Positions 22,604 to 34,433 of a stretch of DNA of 64,000 nucleotides are shown piece by piece. The position numbers and the translations under genes were made by a program. The DNA comes from Thinopyrum elongatum (taxonomy: Eukaryota > Streptophyta > Magnoliopsida > Poales > Poaceae): assembly GCA_011799875.1 (NCBI GenBank), contig CM022297.1, positions 533,915,479 to 533,979,478 on the forward strand, written 5' to 3'. Positions within the stretch are counted from its first letter, which is position 1. The number at the start of each line of letters is the position of its first letter. The notes under the pieces are model-generated. The model was not told where the DNA came from. It did no database searches and worked only from the letters and a program-made list of their open reading frames with translations.

Positions 22604-25600
22604 ATGGGTCCGACAGCAGCGCCGGACCGGACGTGCACACCGCTGGCCTTACCCGGAACGACGCGGCCAAAACAAAGCGCCAGGGATCAAACTAGGCTGA
22701 CACAGTTGGGCAGGCCCCACGACCGTAACACGCTAGCCAAACACGGCCGACAACAACGAGAAACCGGGTTGGCAAAGACCATCCATGTCCGATGGAGTCA
22801 AGCGGGTGAAAGCGACCCGCATGCGCCAACAGACAAAGCCTGTGACATCGAGAGTCAGGTCAACTCCAGCGCACGACCCCAAACGTTGGACGTTCGCTTC
22901 GATTTGATTTTGTCTGTTTGGGACGGCAATGGGGTAGCCCATGTCCGGATCGGACCGTTGCCGTGTCGGTGCACCCAACGCGCGGCCGCACCCCCAATCA
23001 TGTCCGGGGTGGACATGATATAAAAAAAATCGCAAAACTCAAATAAATGCCAAAAAAATCAAATAATACGCAAACATAATGATTAAAACATAATTAAACA
23101 TTATAGTCTTCACGGCCTCCACAGTGCTTAGGACATAATTAACATAAAACTAAAACAAAAGACAAGCGCCGCCCGTCGATGCCGTGCCCGTCGCCGCCTC
23201 ATGCGCTGCCGTTGTCGTCCTCGTCGCCAGTGAGGTCGATGTAGGGCGGCGGCGTCCATAGGTGGGACGGTAGTCCTTGGAAGGTGGGACGCACTTGCAC
23301 CACCTCCCTCCGTGGCGACGGCTCGCGCTCCGGTAACTGTGGCGCGTGGGGCACCAAGACCCGGCCCCCACGGCGTCGGCCATGTCCGTGGCCGTGCACG
23401 ACCAGCTCCACCGCTGGCCCACCAGGCGCGGGTGGAACGCGGCGACGGACTGCTCCTCCAGCACCTCCTCCACCTCCTCATTGACGTCCATCATCTCCAG
23501 CTCCGGTACGGCTGTAACACCCCCAGTGGTTAGCCACAATAATCCCATTTTGATTATGCTATGTCATCATGATTATCAGTGCCTAAACATCATTTGCATC
23601 ATATTGCATTTCAACTCCTAACTCAAGATCCAAATTTAAATGAAAGTGGAAAATAAAAGTTGTCCAACATAAAAACTGAATTGTTCATTAAATGGCAAAT
23701 ATTCCAGAGACCATTCTAAAATTGAAACCAACAATTAATAAAATAATTAGGTGGCTCTAACATTGTCAAGACAGCAAGGATTAATGCATTTTAATTATTG
23801 TAAAAATTGTGTGAACTCAAATTGCCTCCAAACTAATTTTTGGTAGTAGTTGAGGATGCCTAGTAATTATTGGAACAATTGCCATGTCTTATAAAAATCA
23901 TTTTGGGGCCTAACTATTTGCAAACAGGAAAAATTAAGAAAATAAAAAGGAAATAAGACAGAAGAAAACAAAATAAAAGAAAGCCCCCCCCCCCCCGGAC
24001 CAACTGGGCCGTGGCCCAGCTGGACCGCCAGGCCGGCCCACCCCATCCCCATAACCCCCACTCCCCACCCGAAACCCTAGCCCGCCACCGACACTCCCCC
24101 CCCCCCCCCCCCCTCCCTCCCCCTTCCCCATCTGGATCGAGGAGGAGGGCAACGGCTCCGCGGCCCCGACGCCGGCGCCCGTCCCGGCGCCGCCCCGCTC
24201 CGTCACCGCCTTCTTCTCGCCTCGCCCGTCGCGCCTCCTCGTCCCCTCCCCGACGCGCGACCCGGACGCCTCGCGTCGCCCGGAGCCACCTCGACGCCGT
24301 CACCCTGCACCTCGTCGCCGCCCCGTCCGCACCGCCGACGCCCGTCGTCTCCTTGACCCCGTCGCCGGCGCTCGCCTTCTTGTCTCCTCCCAAAGGGCCC
24401 CACCAAGCCTCGCCGCCCCGATCCCCTGCAGCCGCTGGTGAGGGCCTCGCCCTCCCCTGTCTCCCCCTCTGCCTCGCTCCGCCGCACCCACGCGCCGACC
24501 GCGCCCAGCCGCGCCCCCGCCGCGCCTGGCCACGCACGCGCGCGCACCGCGCTCGCCCACTCCCACCGCGCCGTCGCGCGTCCCTGGCCTCTGCCCCGCC
24601 GTCCCCTGCTCGCCCTCCACCGCACGCCTGCACCGCCGCTCCTCGCCCGCCCGGCCTCGCTGGCCTCTCCGCCGCGGCGCCCCGGTTCACCGCGCCGTCA
24701 CCCGCGCCCGCGCGCCCCTGGGCGAGAGCCCGAGCGGGCCGCGCCCGTGCGCCCGTGCCCGTGGTGGCCCGGACTTGTCCGGCCCCGCGCAGCCGCGCCG
24801 CGGACATGTCCGCCCCTGGGCCACTGACCCCAGGGCCCCACCCCGAAACGTTTTTTTAATAAAAATAAAAATAAATAAATATTAATTAAATAATTAACTT
24901 AATTAATTCTGTTTAATTAATCTAATTAATTAATTAGTCTAATTAAACTATAATTAACATAATCAAACCCTAATTAGCCTAATGTGAGAATGACATATAG
25001 GACCCACTGGTCCTGACATCATGCTGACGTCAGCAAACACTGTTTCGGATAATGTTTGATTTAAATAAATAATTAAATTTCAGAAATTAATAAAAACTTT
25101 AGAAAATCATATTAAATAATCCGTAACTCCGATGGAAAAACTTTGTACATGAAAGTCGCTCAGAACGACGAGACGAATCTGAATACGCGGTCCGTTCGTC
25201 CGTCACACGTCCCTAACTATCCGAACATGCAACCGTTCCCCTCCGGTCATCTGTCTGACAAATGTCCGGAATCGGGAAAACATTCCCGGATGAATCCCAC
25301 CTTCGCCAGTATCACCCGGCACTGCGTTAGACCACCTCCGTCACCGCGTATTGCCATGTTATGCTTTGTGCTGCACTTGATCGCTGTGTATTTATACTGT
25401 TTCCTCCCCCTCTTCTCTCTCGGTAGCCCCCGACACCGACGTCGTCCCCGAGGCCGACGTAGCTCCGGAGCCCGAAGACACCATTGAAAACCTTGCCCTT
25501 GCAGCCGAGCAACCAGGCAAGCCCCCCCTTGATCATCCCGATATCGCCCATTCTAATTTCCCATGCTTGCATTAGAATTGCTGCTGCTACTGCTTTACCT

Positions 25601-25828
25601 ATTCTGATGCATAGCCTGTTCATTGTAACCTGTTGTTGATAATTACCTGCATATCCTAAATTGCTTAGTATAGGCTGGGTAGAGACCTATCAGTGACCCC
25701 ACTTATCCCGACTGCCGCGCTGGATTGTCAGAAGACCCGATCAATGGGATTGAAGACCAGGCCCCGGTACCGCACATCACCCCCCCCCCCCTTAGTTGTA
25801 ACGACACTGCAGCGTTACTATCGAGTGC

Positions 25829-26031
25829 CGAGGGTGAAACCTCTTATAGCATTTCTGATGTTAACTCTATAGAGTAGCTATTCGGTCGTGGTCATCGAGG
25901 GTGATTCCTCCTTCACCGCTTCCGATAACGACGCTGTCGTACGACACCTCAAGAGTGAACCCAGCGAGGGTGATTCCTCCGAGTTCACCTTGACGGATAC
26001 ATCGAGTGGGAATTCAATGAGGGTGATACCT
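25829..26031 (+). repeat. Repeated GAGGGTGA-CCTC motif inside the solo LTR
   Basis: Four copies of GAGGGTGAnnCCTC near 25830, 25897, 25966 and 26019, spaced about 68, 68 and 54 bases. They look like a decayed tandem array. Confidence 0.7.
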
Positions 26032-26749
26032 CGGATTCCCCTGATGTTATGGACATCCGGATACTTGGACTTTACACTGTTACTTGGATAGGCGGGTCGA
26101 CCCTGAGGGGTACCCGCGTGCGCCTGAGAGGCGAGTGTTGTGAAGACGGGTGCCTGTATGGTGCCCGAGTGCTGAATACGAGGCGCGGCCGGGCATTCTT
26201 AACCCTTGCAGCAAGTCCTCGAGACGGGGCGACGGGGTCACATCTTTCATGAGTCTCTGCTCGTTACCGCAAGCCCTAGTCCTAACGATTTGGATATTTG
26301 ATCCGAGCAGGCCTCGGGTCTGATAGCACTAACCATCACGTGGGCATAGTATGGGCGTTCTGCATCATATGCATCAGCCGAAAGCTCTGTCAGACGTTCA
26401 GTTCAGCAGTGCGGCATGGAGTGATTGGCGCCATTGCGGTGGTGCTTGGATCTGATCCATGTGCGCAACGACCTGGAGGGTGAGGGGCGATGGCCAAGAC
26501 CCCCTTGCGCTTAGGATGTAGACCGGCGGGGACCTCTCTGCTGAGTTGTAGGTAGGGTTGCGATGTGTCGTTTGGCCGAGGCCGGGCATGACCCAGGAAA
26601 GTGTGTCCGGCCGGAGTTAATCGAGCGTGTTGGGTAAGTTGGTGCACCCCTGCAGGGAAGAAAACTTCTATCGATAGCCGGTCCTACGGTAAAGGACACT
26701 CGGAGTTGTATCCTGATTGATACAATTTTAGAACTGGATACATGGATAC

Positions 26750-26872
26750 TATGGCTCTGGGATTCCTTCTCGCAGGGAGTCGAGAAGGGATCTCAGGACG
26801 AGGTTGATGACTTTATGGCTCTGGGATTGCTTTCTCGCAGGGAGTCGAGAAATGATCTCTGGGTGAGGTTGA
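26750..26872 (+). repeat. Two-unit tandem duplication inside the solo LTR
   Basis: Two units of about 64 bp share TATGGCTCTGGGATT, TCTCGCAGGGAGTCGAGAA and GAGGTTGAT. Confidence 0.75.
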
Positions 26873-28920
26873 TATTATTACTGCTACATTATATTGTATT
26901 GTTCTACTCTCTTCTATTGCTGCAAGACCGTTGAAGATGCTAGTCTTCGATAAGACTAGGCCTTCTCTCTATTCTGGCATTTCTGCAGCCCAGTCCACAT
27001 ATACAGCCTTCCTTTGATAATGTTGCATATGTAGTGTAGATCCTTGCTTGCTGAGTACTTCAGAGTACTCACGGTTGCTTTGCTTTCTTTTTTCTCCATA
27101 TCAGTTTGTCGTGACCAGATGACGGAGCCGCTGAGACAGCTACCCCCGCCGACTGACTACTACTACCACCTCGAGAGTGGTTACTACTACGAGTTGGCCG
27201 ACGACCAGGAGTAGGTTCGGAGGGTCCCAGGCAGGAGGCCTGCGCCTTTCGATCGTAGTGTTCTTTTGCCCTGCCTTCTAAGGGCCTATCTGTGTTTTCT
27301 TTAATATCTGTACTCAGATATCTGATGCTTCCGCTGACGCTTGTAAGCGAGCTTATGTATTCGAGCCCTCGAGGCCCCTGGCTTGTAATATAAAGCTTGT
27401 ATGACTTTATTTATGTTTTAGAGTTGTGTTGTGATATCTTCCCCTGAGTCCTTAGGCTTGATCGTGTGCATTTGCGTGTATGACTAGTGCATGGTCGGGC
27501 CGGGGGCGTCACAACGGCCACGTCGCCGGCCGCAGAGAGGGCAACATGGTGTCCAGGCCCTCCCATTGACGCTCATCGTGCGTGTTCATGGAGTCTTCCA
27601 TGACACGTTGAATGAGCTGGGCCTCCTCCTCCTCCTCTGCCATGCGAGGAGGTGGTGGTGGCGATGGAGAGGGCGAAGGCGACGGCGTCGGCGTGATGTC
27701 GCGCACCCGCGTACGTCCGCGCACCTGGGGAGGGCTCGGAGCACACGTTCGGCGCTCTGTACGTGGCCGCCGTGGGCCCGATGAGCTACCAGCAAAGTAC
27801 GACGCGCGCCTGGTGTCGTGCTCGTCCCGAAACCAAGTGTCCCACAGTGCGGAGTCGACGGTGTACCTGGGGTCATAGTACAGGTCGTCAGGCAGGAGGC
27901 GGCGGCGGTGGTCGATCTCCTCGCGGCGGGCACGGCCGCTCATCGGGATCGGTGGGATCGACACCCGATCCGCGGACAGATGCCTGTTATTGGGCAGGTG
28001 AACGTCACTCCAGGGGAGCGGCGTCCTGGTTTCCCAATAATGCCGGCAAACATCCGCGTGGATGTAGTGCCGGTCATGCGCGCCGTCGGCCGGAGGGGCG
28101 ATGGCGAATGCGGGCGGTGCGGGGGCCTTCCGTGGGGGTGGTGCGGGCTGTGAGCTAGTGGCGCGGCGGCGGCCGGAGGATGAACCAGGCTCATGGTTGT
28201 GCGCCCCCTTGCGGCCGGTGCTCCACCACACCATGGCTGCCGGCGGCCGGCAATCTCGAGGAAGGGGAGGGGAGAACTAGGGTTTGGGTGTCGGGTTTCG
28301 AGGAGGCAGCAGGACCGGAGTGGGAGCGTGGACTGTGACCGGTCGATGGCTTCTCATTAAGAAGGACAGCGACCGCTCGCCTGGGCGGATGACAGGTGGG
28401 GCCGACCGCGCGTGCGCAGTTAATTTGGGCGGTGGGAGGTAGGTGGCCGCCTGCCACGCGGCCCCGATGTGCACGAGAGACGCGTTCCGTTCGCTATCCA
28501 CCTGGGCCCAAACCGAGCGCAAGTTTACGCTGGAAATGGGTCAGGCCGGACGCAAAACAGACAAGATGGATCTAGGCCGTCGCGCGCTGGGCCGTGAGAT
28601 TTGTCTGTTTTGCTCCAAACGGACAGGGGCAGGCCAGTCCCTCCATGCCCGGCCGGACCTAGCCCCTCCGTTTGCGGCCAGGCCCTCCCTTCCCCATCCG
28701 GCCAAGCAAGCCTCTACCCACGCGTCCGAGCAGGACTAATGGCCGAAACGAACAAAGCAGGCACACGCACAGCCCAACGTCCTGACCTGCGCGGCAGCCG
28801 CACAGTTGGCATGAGCGAATCTGCCCGACATGAGGCCAACAATGCTGGCGGCCGGCCCCACTAGAACTGTTGTTAGGTATCGCATGTATATTGATTATAG
28901 AATATTTTTTTTTTGCGGAA

Positions 28921-29404
28921 GGACCACTATCCTTCATAGATAAAATGCTTGAAAGGTTAGCCATGCATACCCATTTTTGTTAACTCAACAAGACGATCAA
29001 GAGAAACAAATGTTTACTTGCCCTTTCGGTATATATATATGCTTATCTTCGTATGCCATTTGGACTTTGTAATGCGTCAGCTACTTTTTCGGAGGTGCAT
29101 GACGACCATCTTTGCCGATTTTATAGAAGAAATTATGGAAGTTTGCACGGATGATTTTTCAGTTTATGGAAACTTGTTTGATGATTTCTTGCATAATCTT
29201 TTTAAGGTTTTGCAAAGGTGTGAGGACAGGAACCTTGTCCTAAATTGGGAGAATGTTATTTTGTGGTGAATGCAGGAATAGTCCTTGGCTAAGAATATTC
29301 GAAAGAGGTATTGAAATTGATAGGGAAACATTGAAGCCATAGAAAAACCATCGTACCCAAAAGACATTAAAGTGATAAGGAGCTTCCTGGGTCATGTTAG
29401 GGTT
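28921..29404 (+). pseudogene. Athila-type Gypsy reverse transcriptase fragment
   Basis: Plus-strand reverse-transcriptase remnant with recognisable pieces in order: D-K-M-L-E-R-L-A, R-M-P-F-G-L-C-N-A-S-A-T-F, D-D-F-S-V-Y-G (part of the catalytic YxDD-type region), VLQRCEDRNLVLNWEN and K-V-I-R-S-F-L-G-H. Frames change several times. The fragment stops abruptly at 29404, where an LTR-like sequence begins. In intact elements this domain copies RNA into DNA; here it is dead. Confidence 0.8.
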
Positions 29405-30511
29405 TGATACGTCTATTTTACATCATTATTCTTACTATAATTTATCCTATTCTAATTATATATTTCATATATGGTGTAATTCTAATGACTTTTCTCTCTA
29501 AAAATGCAAGATACATAAAGACAGGGGGATTACTGATAGCTGGAATTCTGGACCTGAAATAGCAACAGAAGAGAAAGCAATTCTTCCGAGCTCAAAACGA
29601 AGCATGGGTTTTGGAGAACTATTTTGGAATATATAATGAATTATGGAGCCAAGAAGTACCATGGAGTCCACCAGGTAGCCACAAGGGCCCGGTGACACGG
29701 CCTACCGCTCTGGCGGCACCACCTGCCCGTGTGGGGCCGTGGTGGCTTGCCTCCCGATGCACTTTGGCCATAAATTCCCTTTTACCCTAGAAACAATCAC
29801 AGAAAATTCTCGGGACTTTCCTCAGCCGTCTGTGTGGCGGAACTTGGGCGGACCACTTTTGCTCTCTGGCGGAGCGATCTGTTGGGGAAACTTCCCTCAA
29901 GGAGGGGGAAATCGAAGCCTTCATCATCAACAATATTGTGTTCATCATGGGGATCATCATAGTAATCAACACCTTCAGCCGCGCCATCTCATCCCCAAAC
30001 CCTAGTTCTTCCTTACTATTCAGTTTTTGTATCAAACTTCATATTGGTGCCTGAGGGTGCTAGTAGTGTTGATTACATCCTGTAGTTGATGCTTTATGGT
30101 TTAATTGGTGAAAGATTGTTATGTTCAAATTGTTAATCATATATTTATACCCACTGATCATGATCAATATTATGATTTGTGAGTATTTCAGTTACTCTTG
30201 AGGACATGCGAGAAGTCTTGTTAGTAGTAATCATGTGAAGTTAATGCCCGTTCAATGTTTTCATATTATGTTGTATTGTTTTCCTCTAGTGGTGTTATGT
30301 GAACGTCGACTACATGACACTTCACCATCTTTGGGCCTAGGGGAAGGCATTGTGGAATTACTTAGTCAATGATGGGTTGCGGGAGTGATAGAAATCTAAA
30401 CCCTAATTTGTGAATTATTCTGTAAGGGGCTGTTTTGGATCCAACTGTTTAATGATATGGTTAGATTTATTTTAATTACTTATCTTATAGTTACCTATGC
30501 TTGCTCTAACA
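29405..30511 (+). repeat. Truncated Gypsy LTR fragment
   Basis: Begins TGATACGTCTATTTTACATC exactly where the reverse-transcriptase fragment breaks off. The start and several internal passages (GTGAACGTCGACTACATGAC, GGGCTGTTTTGGATCCA) match a common wheat Gypsy LTR from memory. It ends near 30511 without a CA end, so the LTR is truncated at its 3' side. Confidence 0.65.
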
Positions 30512-30802
30512 AAGATGTGCATGAAATAGTTTTTTAATTGTACGACCATTGGTACGAGCATCACTACTCGTAACGAAATCCGTCGTTCTCTCTAGGAGGT
30601 AAACTGCAAGGAAAACAAAGCGGTCCGACCTCTCGTACGAGCACTGCCGCTCGTACCATCGGTTGTCTTCTTCTCTGATGCCAGAACCGTTTTCCTTGCG
30701 CATGATAAAAAACATTTTCCATAAGCGCTCTTCAGCCCAAGTCAATGGATCACCGGCTTTTGGGAGCTGAAACTCCCATAAAGTAGATCCTCCAAGATCC
30801 AT
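30506..30802 (-). CDS. Unrecognised minus-strand ORF, probably transposon-derived
   Basis: 98-codon open frame (M-D-L-G-G-S-T-L-W-E-F-Q-L-P) containing LTWAEERLWKMFFIM. It lies between the truncated LTR and element E1 and includes ACGAGC-type palindromic sequence similar to that in E1. No start context or partner exon is clear. The composition suggests a fragment of a Gypsy additional ORF, but I cannot confirm it. Confidence 0.25.
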   Translation of the reverse strand: MDLGGSTLWEFQLPKAGDPLTWAEERLWKMFFIMRKENGSGIREEDNRWYERQCSYERSDRFVFLAVYLLERTTDFVTSSDARTNGRTIKKLFHAHLC

Positions 30803-30868
30803 TCTACATAGTATAGTCCATCATTGATCAATACCAAACTATAAACATGAAGGGTGCCTATTACCCAT

Positions 30869-32211
30869 TGATGAGTGATATTTTTACACTCATTTCACCT
30901 CTGTTTAAACCAAGATATTTCAATTAAAAAGAGATATTTGCTCCGATATTGGTACTAATGACTAATGAATGTAAAGGATTCCACAAATCCTCTCCTTGAT
31001 GCGTTTCGAAAGGAAATGGGCCAAACAAGGAAGAAATCACGTGTGGATATGGAATGGAAGAAGCATGGAGGAGGAAGGAATCATCAGGAGACGTCTACAA
31101 AGAAACAACACAAAAGACGGCGTTCCATACAGGCGCAAGCACCCGTATGAGTGCCCGTATGGCGTGGATTCCAAGGCAGATTGTCCAACCCAACAACTTT
31201 CGTTAAAGGGACCCATCAAAGTGTCAATGCAGAGAGCATGAGACAACGAACATAGCAGCCAAGATCTCTTCTTCATCATCCGCAAACCCTATCCACCGCC
31301 ATCTCCATAGCCATCTCCACCACTACCATAGTGCTCATCCATCCCATTCATACTTGTAATCATGCATCGCACAGGGCATCCATTGTAAGACATATTGCAA
31401 TCAATCAATCTCAAGATGTGTTCTTCAATGTTTTTTTCCCGCGATCTGATCTCCATGTATGAGTAGTTCGGTAAGGTATGGGTTAAGGCATAAGCCTTGC
31501 AACCCGAGGTATTTGTTGAGGGGATCAATGCAATACATTGATATAACATCTCGTATGTGTGAAATAAAATTATTCCGTGAAGATGTCTCTTGTCTTGTCA
31601 GCGATCTTCATCTCTGCAGGTACCCAGGATAATGGAGATGGAGCACCGGTAAGGCTAGGAGCAAGGGAACCGTGAAGTGTTATACTAAACACCGGTGACA
31701 GTAAGGTTCAGGAGGGTAACATGCATCATATCCTTGGGGATACATGAGGTGTAGTCATTAAACGCCCAAAGATCTTGTCTGATTTCATTATCTTAATTAT
31801 CGAGGTAACCCCGTGCAACGAATAGGGCATGTGGTAGGACAATTGATTCTTGATGCAGGACTTGTGCCAGTCAAGATGTTATTTGGACACATCCCCCACT
31901 TCAATCCATAACAAGCACATCTCGACGGGTGACTTCAAGCGCCGGAATGAATATTATATTTGATCCCATTGCAAATACATGGTTGTGAGCATAATACCTC
32001 ATACCCGTACCTCTTTTTATTATAAGTGTTTGAATCATTGTTTGCTTGCTAATCCAGTCAAAAGTTGGATTTGACACTTTGGCAAAAGCTTGCTAGAGAC
32101 CATCGCTTCAAGGGACTCTCATGGGTTCAATAACCCAGGGTCACCTCTGGGGAAATAGGTGTGGGATACTCTTTTTAGTTCCAATACTGAATCAATAAAA
32201 AGGAGATATCA
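30869..32211 (+). repeat. 5' LTR of E1
   Basis: 1343 bp, TGATGAGTGATATTTT... to ...GGAGATATCA. It contains a 38-bp hairpin unit (31125-31162) that is mostly deleted in the 3' LTR. It has the uninterrupted version of the E2 target (GAGGTAACCCCGTGC near 31805). Confidence 0.88.
31125..31162 (+). repeat. 38-bp hairpin unit in the E1 LTR
   Basis: Arms CCATAC and GTATGG close a 26-nt loop. Three similar units lie at 34613-34650, 34697-34734 and 34862-34899. Confidence 0.6.
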
Positions 32212-32221
32212 GGCCTTTTTT

Positions 32222-32241
32222 CTGGCGCCATTGCTGGGGAG
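32222..32241 (+). promoter_or_regulatory. E1 primer-binding site (TGGCGCC type)
   Basis: TGGCGCCATTGCTGGGGA a few bases after the LTR end is the Athila-type site, usually assigned to tRNA-Asp. E2 carries the equivalent on the minus strand near 45205-45227. Confidence 0.7.
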
Positions 32242-32372
32242 GAGTTTAGTATTCCTAGTCTTTGTGTTTAGAGTTTTTGTTAAAGTTAGTTTTCAGTTTT
32301 TGTCTTTAATTTTCTGCTTTTAGTTTTAATTTTTGTTGCAAGTCTTGTTAGTTGAAAAACCAAAAGATTACT

Positions 32373-34240
32373 ATGCCTCGTAATCTTGGGAGTTTTGTTA
32401 CTCCCAGCAACAAATTCATGCATGAACCTATAGCACAACCTGAAGTAGCAGCCCCGCTGAGTATGAGATTAAACCAAACTTAGTTTCCATGGTTCAATTG
32501 GACCAATTTGGGGGCTCTGCTTCTGAGGATGCCGGTATGCACCTACACAATTTCACTGAATTATGAAACATGAGACGCATAAAGGATTATGATCCTGACA
32601 AACAGAAATTGCGTCTATTTCCTTTTTCCTTAAGAGGGAAAGCTAAGTAATGGCTTCTTACACTACCTAAGGGTAGCATTACTTCTTGGGCTGATTGTTA
32701 CAGTAAATTTTTATCTAAGTATTGTCCACCTGCAAACATTATGCAATTACGTTCTCTGATTACAGGTTGCAAGCAAGAGGAACGTGAGCCACTAGCGCTT
32801 GCGTGGGATAGAATGAAAGAAGCTACTAGAAATTGTCCCAATCATGGAATGGAGAAATGGTTAATACTCCACATGTTTTATAACGGTTTGAGTCATATGT
32901 CAAAAACTATGCTTGATACAGCTGCAGGAGGAACGATCATGGGAAAGCCCATAGAAGATATCAACAAATTACTAGATGATATGCAGGAGAACCATGCCCA
33001 ATGGCATGTTGAAAGAAAGACCACTAAAAGAGTGAATGCCATGGAAGAAAGTAGCATCGAGTTAACAGCCAAGCTTGATGAAATCATTTCCGTGATAAAA
33101 GGTAAAGAAGAGGTAAACATGAATGCTATCACTAGTGAAGAAACTAGTGATGTGAATTTTATTGCTCGTAATAGCTACAATCCTAAGTGAAAAAATAATG
33201 GATATGCTCCTAGACTTCCTTATCCTAGTAATGGAGGAGCATCCAATAACTTTAATGGAGCTAATGCTAGCAACAGAAATACTCTTAAAGAAACTCTTAA
33301 AAGTTTTATTGCTAGCCAGACTGAGCAGAATGAAAACTTCAAGAATATCTTGAAGAACCATGATAACTTACTTGGTGAGTGAACTAGTAAGGTTGTTGTA
33401 CTAATGAATGATGTGCAAATACTTGAAGGAAGATCCAAGAATACGGAAGCACAAGTGGCTAAAATAGTAGAGAGCCAAACACTAATTCTAGCTAAGTTTG
33501 GAGGTAATTAAGCCAGAGCCCAATCCAATTGAAGAAGTTAAAATGGTGAGAAGGAACGAAGAGAAAGCTGAAGCACTTGACACAAGTCATGTGTCAGAGT
33601 ACAATTATACCGTTGTAGACTTTGTGAAAATGATATCCATGAAGTATCCACTACCGGAGGTAACTAAAAATGAAGAATATAATGTTTTTGTTGAACAAGT
33701 TGCAACCAAGGTACGTGAACTTGATGATGAAAGGAAGAAGCTCTACAGTAAGTTACCAGCTAAGCAAGAGGATGCTTTTGAACCTACCATAGAAAATTGA
33801 GGTAGGATTGGATAAGTTTAATGCTTTATGTGATCTTGGGGCAAGTGTTTCCACTATCCCTAAATCAGTTTATGATAGTCTTAATCTCGGTCCTTATGTT
33901 AATACCGAGATCTTGTTGAATATGCTAATTCTACTTTCACTCAGGCAGTAGGCATCAAGCATGGTGTTATAGTTCAAATTAACGATTGCCCTTCATGATT
34001 GATCTTGTTATAGTAGATATACCTGAAGATCCGATTACTCCTATAACACTCGGTAGACCTTTTCTAAGGACTATCAAAGCCGTGATAAATGTGTTTGAGG
34101 GGAATGTTAGATTTGATTTACCCGCTAAAGATCCTTTTGTGAGACATTTCCCAAGGAAAAAGAAAACGAAGACCTACTCAGGAGAAGGCGTCATTGTGAA
34201 TGCCAGAACATACGGTCTCGGTGTGTTTGCACCACCTTGA
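32373..34240 (+). pseudogene. E1 gag-protease, broken
   Basis: Starts at ATG 32373 (M-P-R-N-L-G-S-F). Stops and a frame change interrupt it before an open stretch at 32741-33190, which carries the retrotransposon gag signature EREPLALAWDRMKEATRNCP and N-G-L-S-H-M-S-K-T-M-L-D. A linker follows (33498-33800), then an aspartic protease with the catalytic D-L-G-A-S motif near 33832 and the C-terminal ILGRPFLRT-type segment near 34050. Gag forms the particle and the protease would mature it. The frame then ends; a TTCGTGGGAGGCAACCC passage follows directly where pol would be expected. Confidence 0.8.
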
Positions 34241-34433
34241 TCATCACTACAGTCGAGCTAACCGACCGGAAAAAAAGCGCTTCGTGGGAGGCAACCCACA
34301 GCGAATAATGTAGACAAGTAAGTTTTTATTTTTGTTTCAATAAAAAGAGTGATTGAAGTTCTCAGTGAAGAAGTAAGTTTGGAAAAGTGGTTCTAATGAA
34401 GGTGTAGCGTTGTGCCAATTGAATTATGTTTAG

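Larger units (their letters stand above)
23513..27513 (+). mobile_element. 4-kb solo LTR of a Gypsy (probably Tekay/Del-type) element, TSD ACGGC
   Basis: Starts TGTAACACCCCC and ends GGGGGCGTCACA, flanked by the 5-bp TSD ACGGC (23508-23512 and 27514-27518). 4001 bp with no internal pol genes. From memory, this 3' end is followed in complete wheat elements by a TGGTATCAGAGCC primer site, which makes the sequence an LTR and gives plus orientation. It contains a very GC-rich block (about 24000-24850), an AT-rich block (24860-25120) and CGAGGGTGATTCCTC repeats (25829-26031). The host ORF resumes on either side, supporting the borders. Clade assignment is inference. Confidence 0.8.
23199..28234 (-). 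pseudogene. Repeat-encoded proline-rich hypothetical protein, interrupted by a solo LTR
   Basis: The ATG at 28234 opens a frame (M-V-W-W-S-T-G-R-K-G) with basic and Pro-rich N-terminal parts, a PSPSPSPSPPPPP run and a conserved-looking block ending E-D-S-M-N-T-H-D-E-R-Q-W. The solo LTR 23513-27513 interrupts it. The frame then continues on the left with P-E-L-E-M-M-D-V-N-E-E-V-E-E and ends near 23199 after Y-I-D-L-T-G-D-E-D-D. At least two frameshifts (near 27545 and 23370) also break it. The repeat context suggests a transposon-encoded or repeat-borne protein; I recall similar cereal hypothetical proteins but can assign no function. Confidence 0.45.
22604..28862 (-). mobile_element. Unclassified GC-rich repeat unit with a minus-strand ORF, split by a solo LTR
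   Basis: The parts 22604-23512 and 27519-28862 become one unit when the 4-kb solo LTR is removed: the ORF from the right part continues in the left part. The outer flanks are GC-rich with CCGGAC/GTCCGG-rich passages. The outer ends show only weak inverted similarity (GGGTCCGACAGC against GGGGCCGGCCGC on the other strand), so the class (possibly a DNA transposon) and the exact borders are uncertain. Its left end truncates the small gene at 22177-22603. Confidence 0.4.

Noticed and set aside
23914..24859. Long overlapping ORFs on both strands (282 and 297 codons).
   Set aside because: Low-complexity Pro/Arg/Ala and Gly/Arg/Ala composition caused by a GC-rich LTR block with few stop codons; no domain, start context or homology seen.
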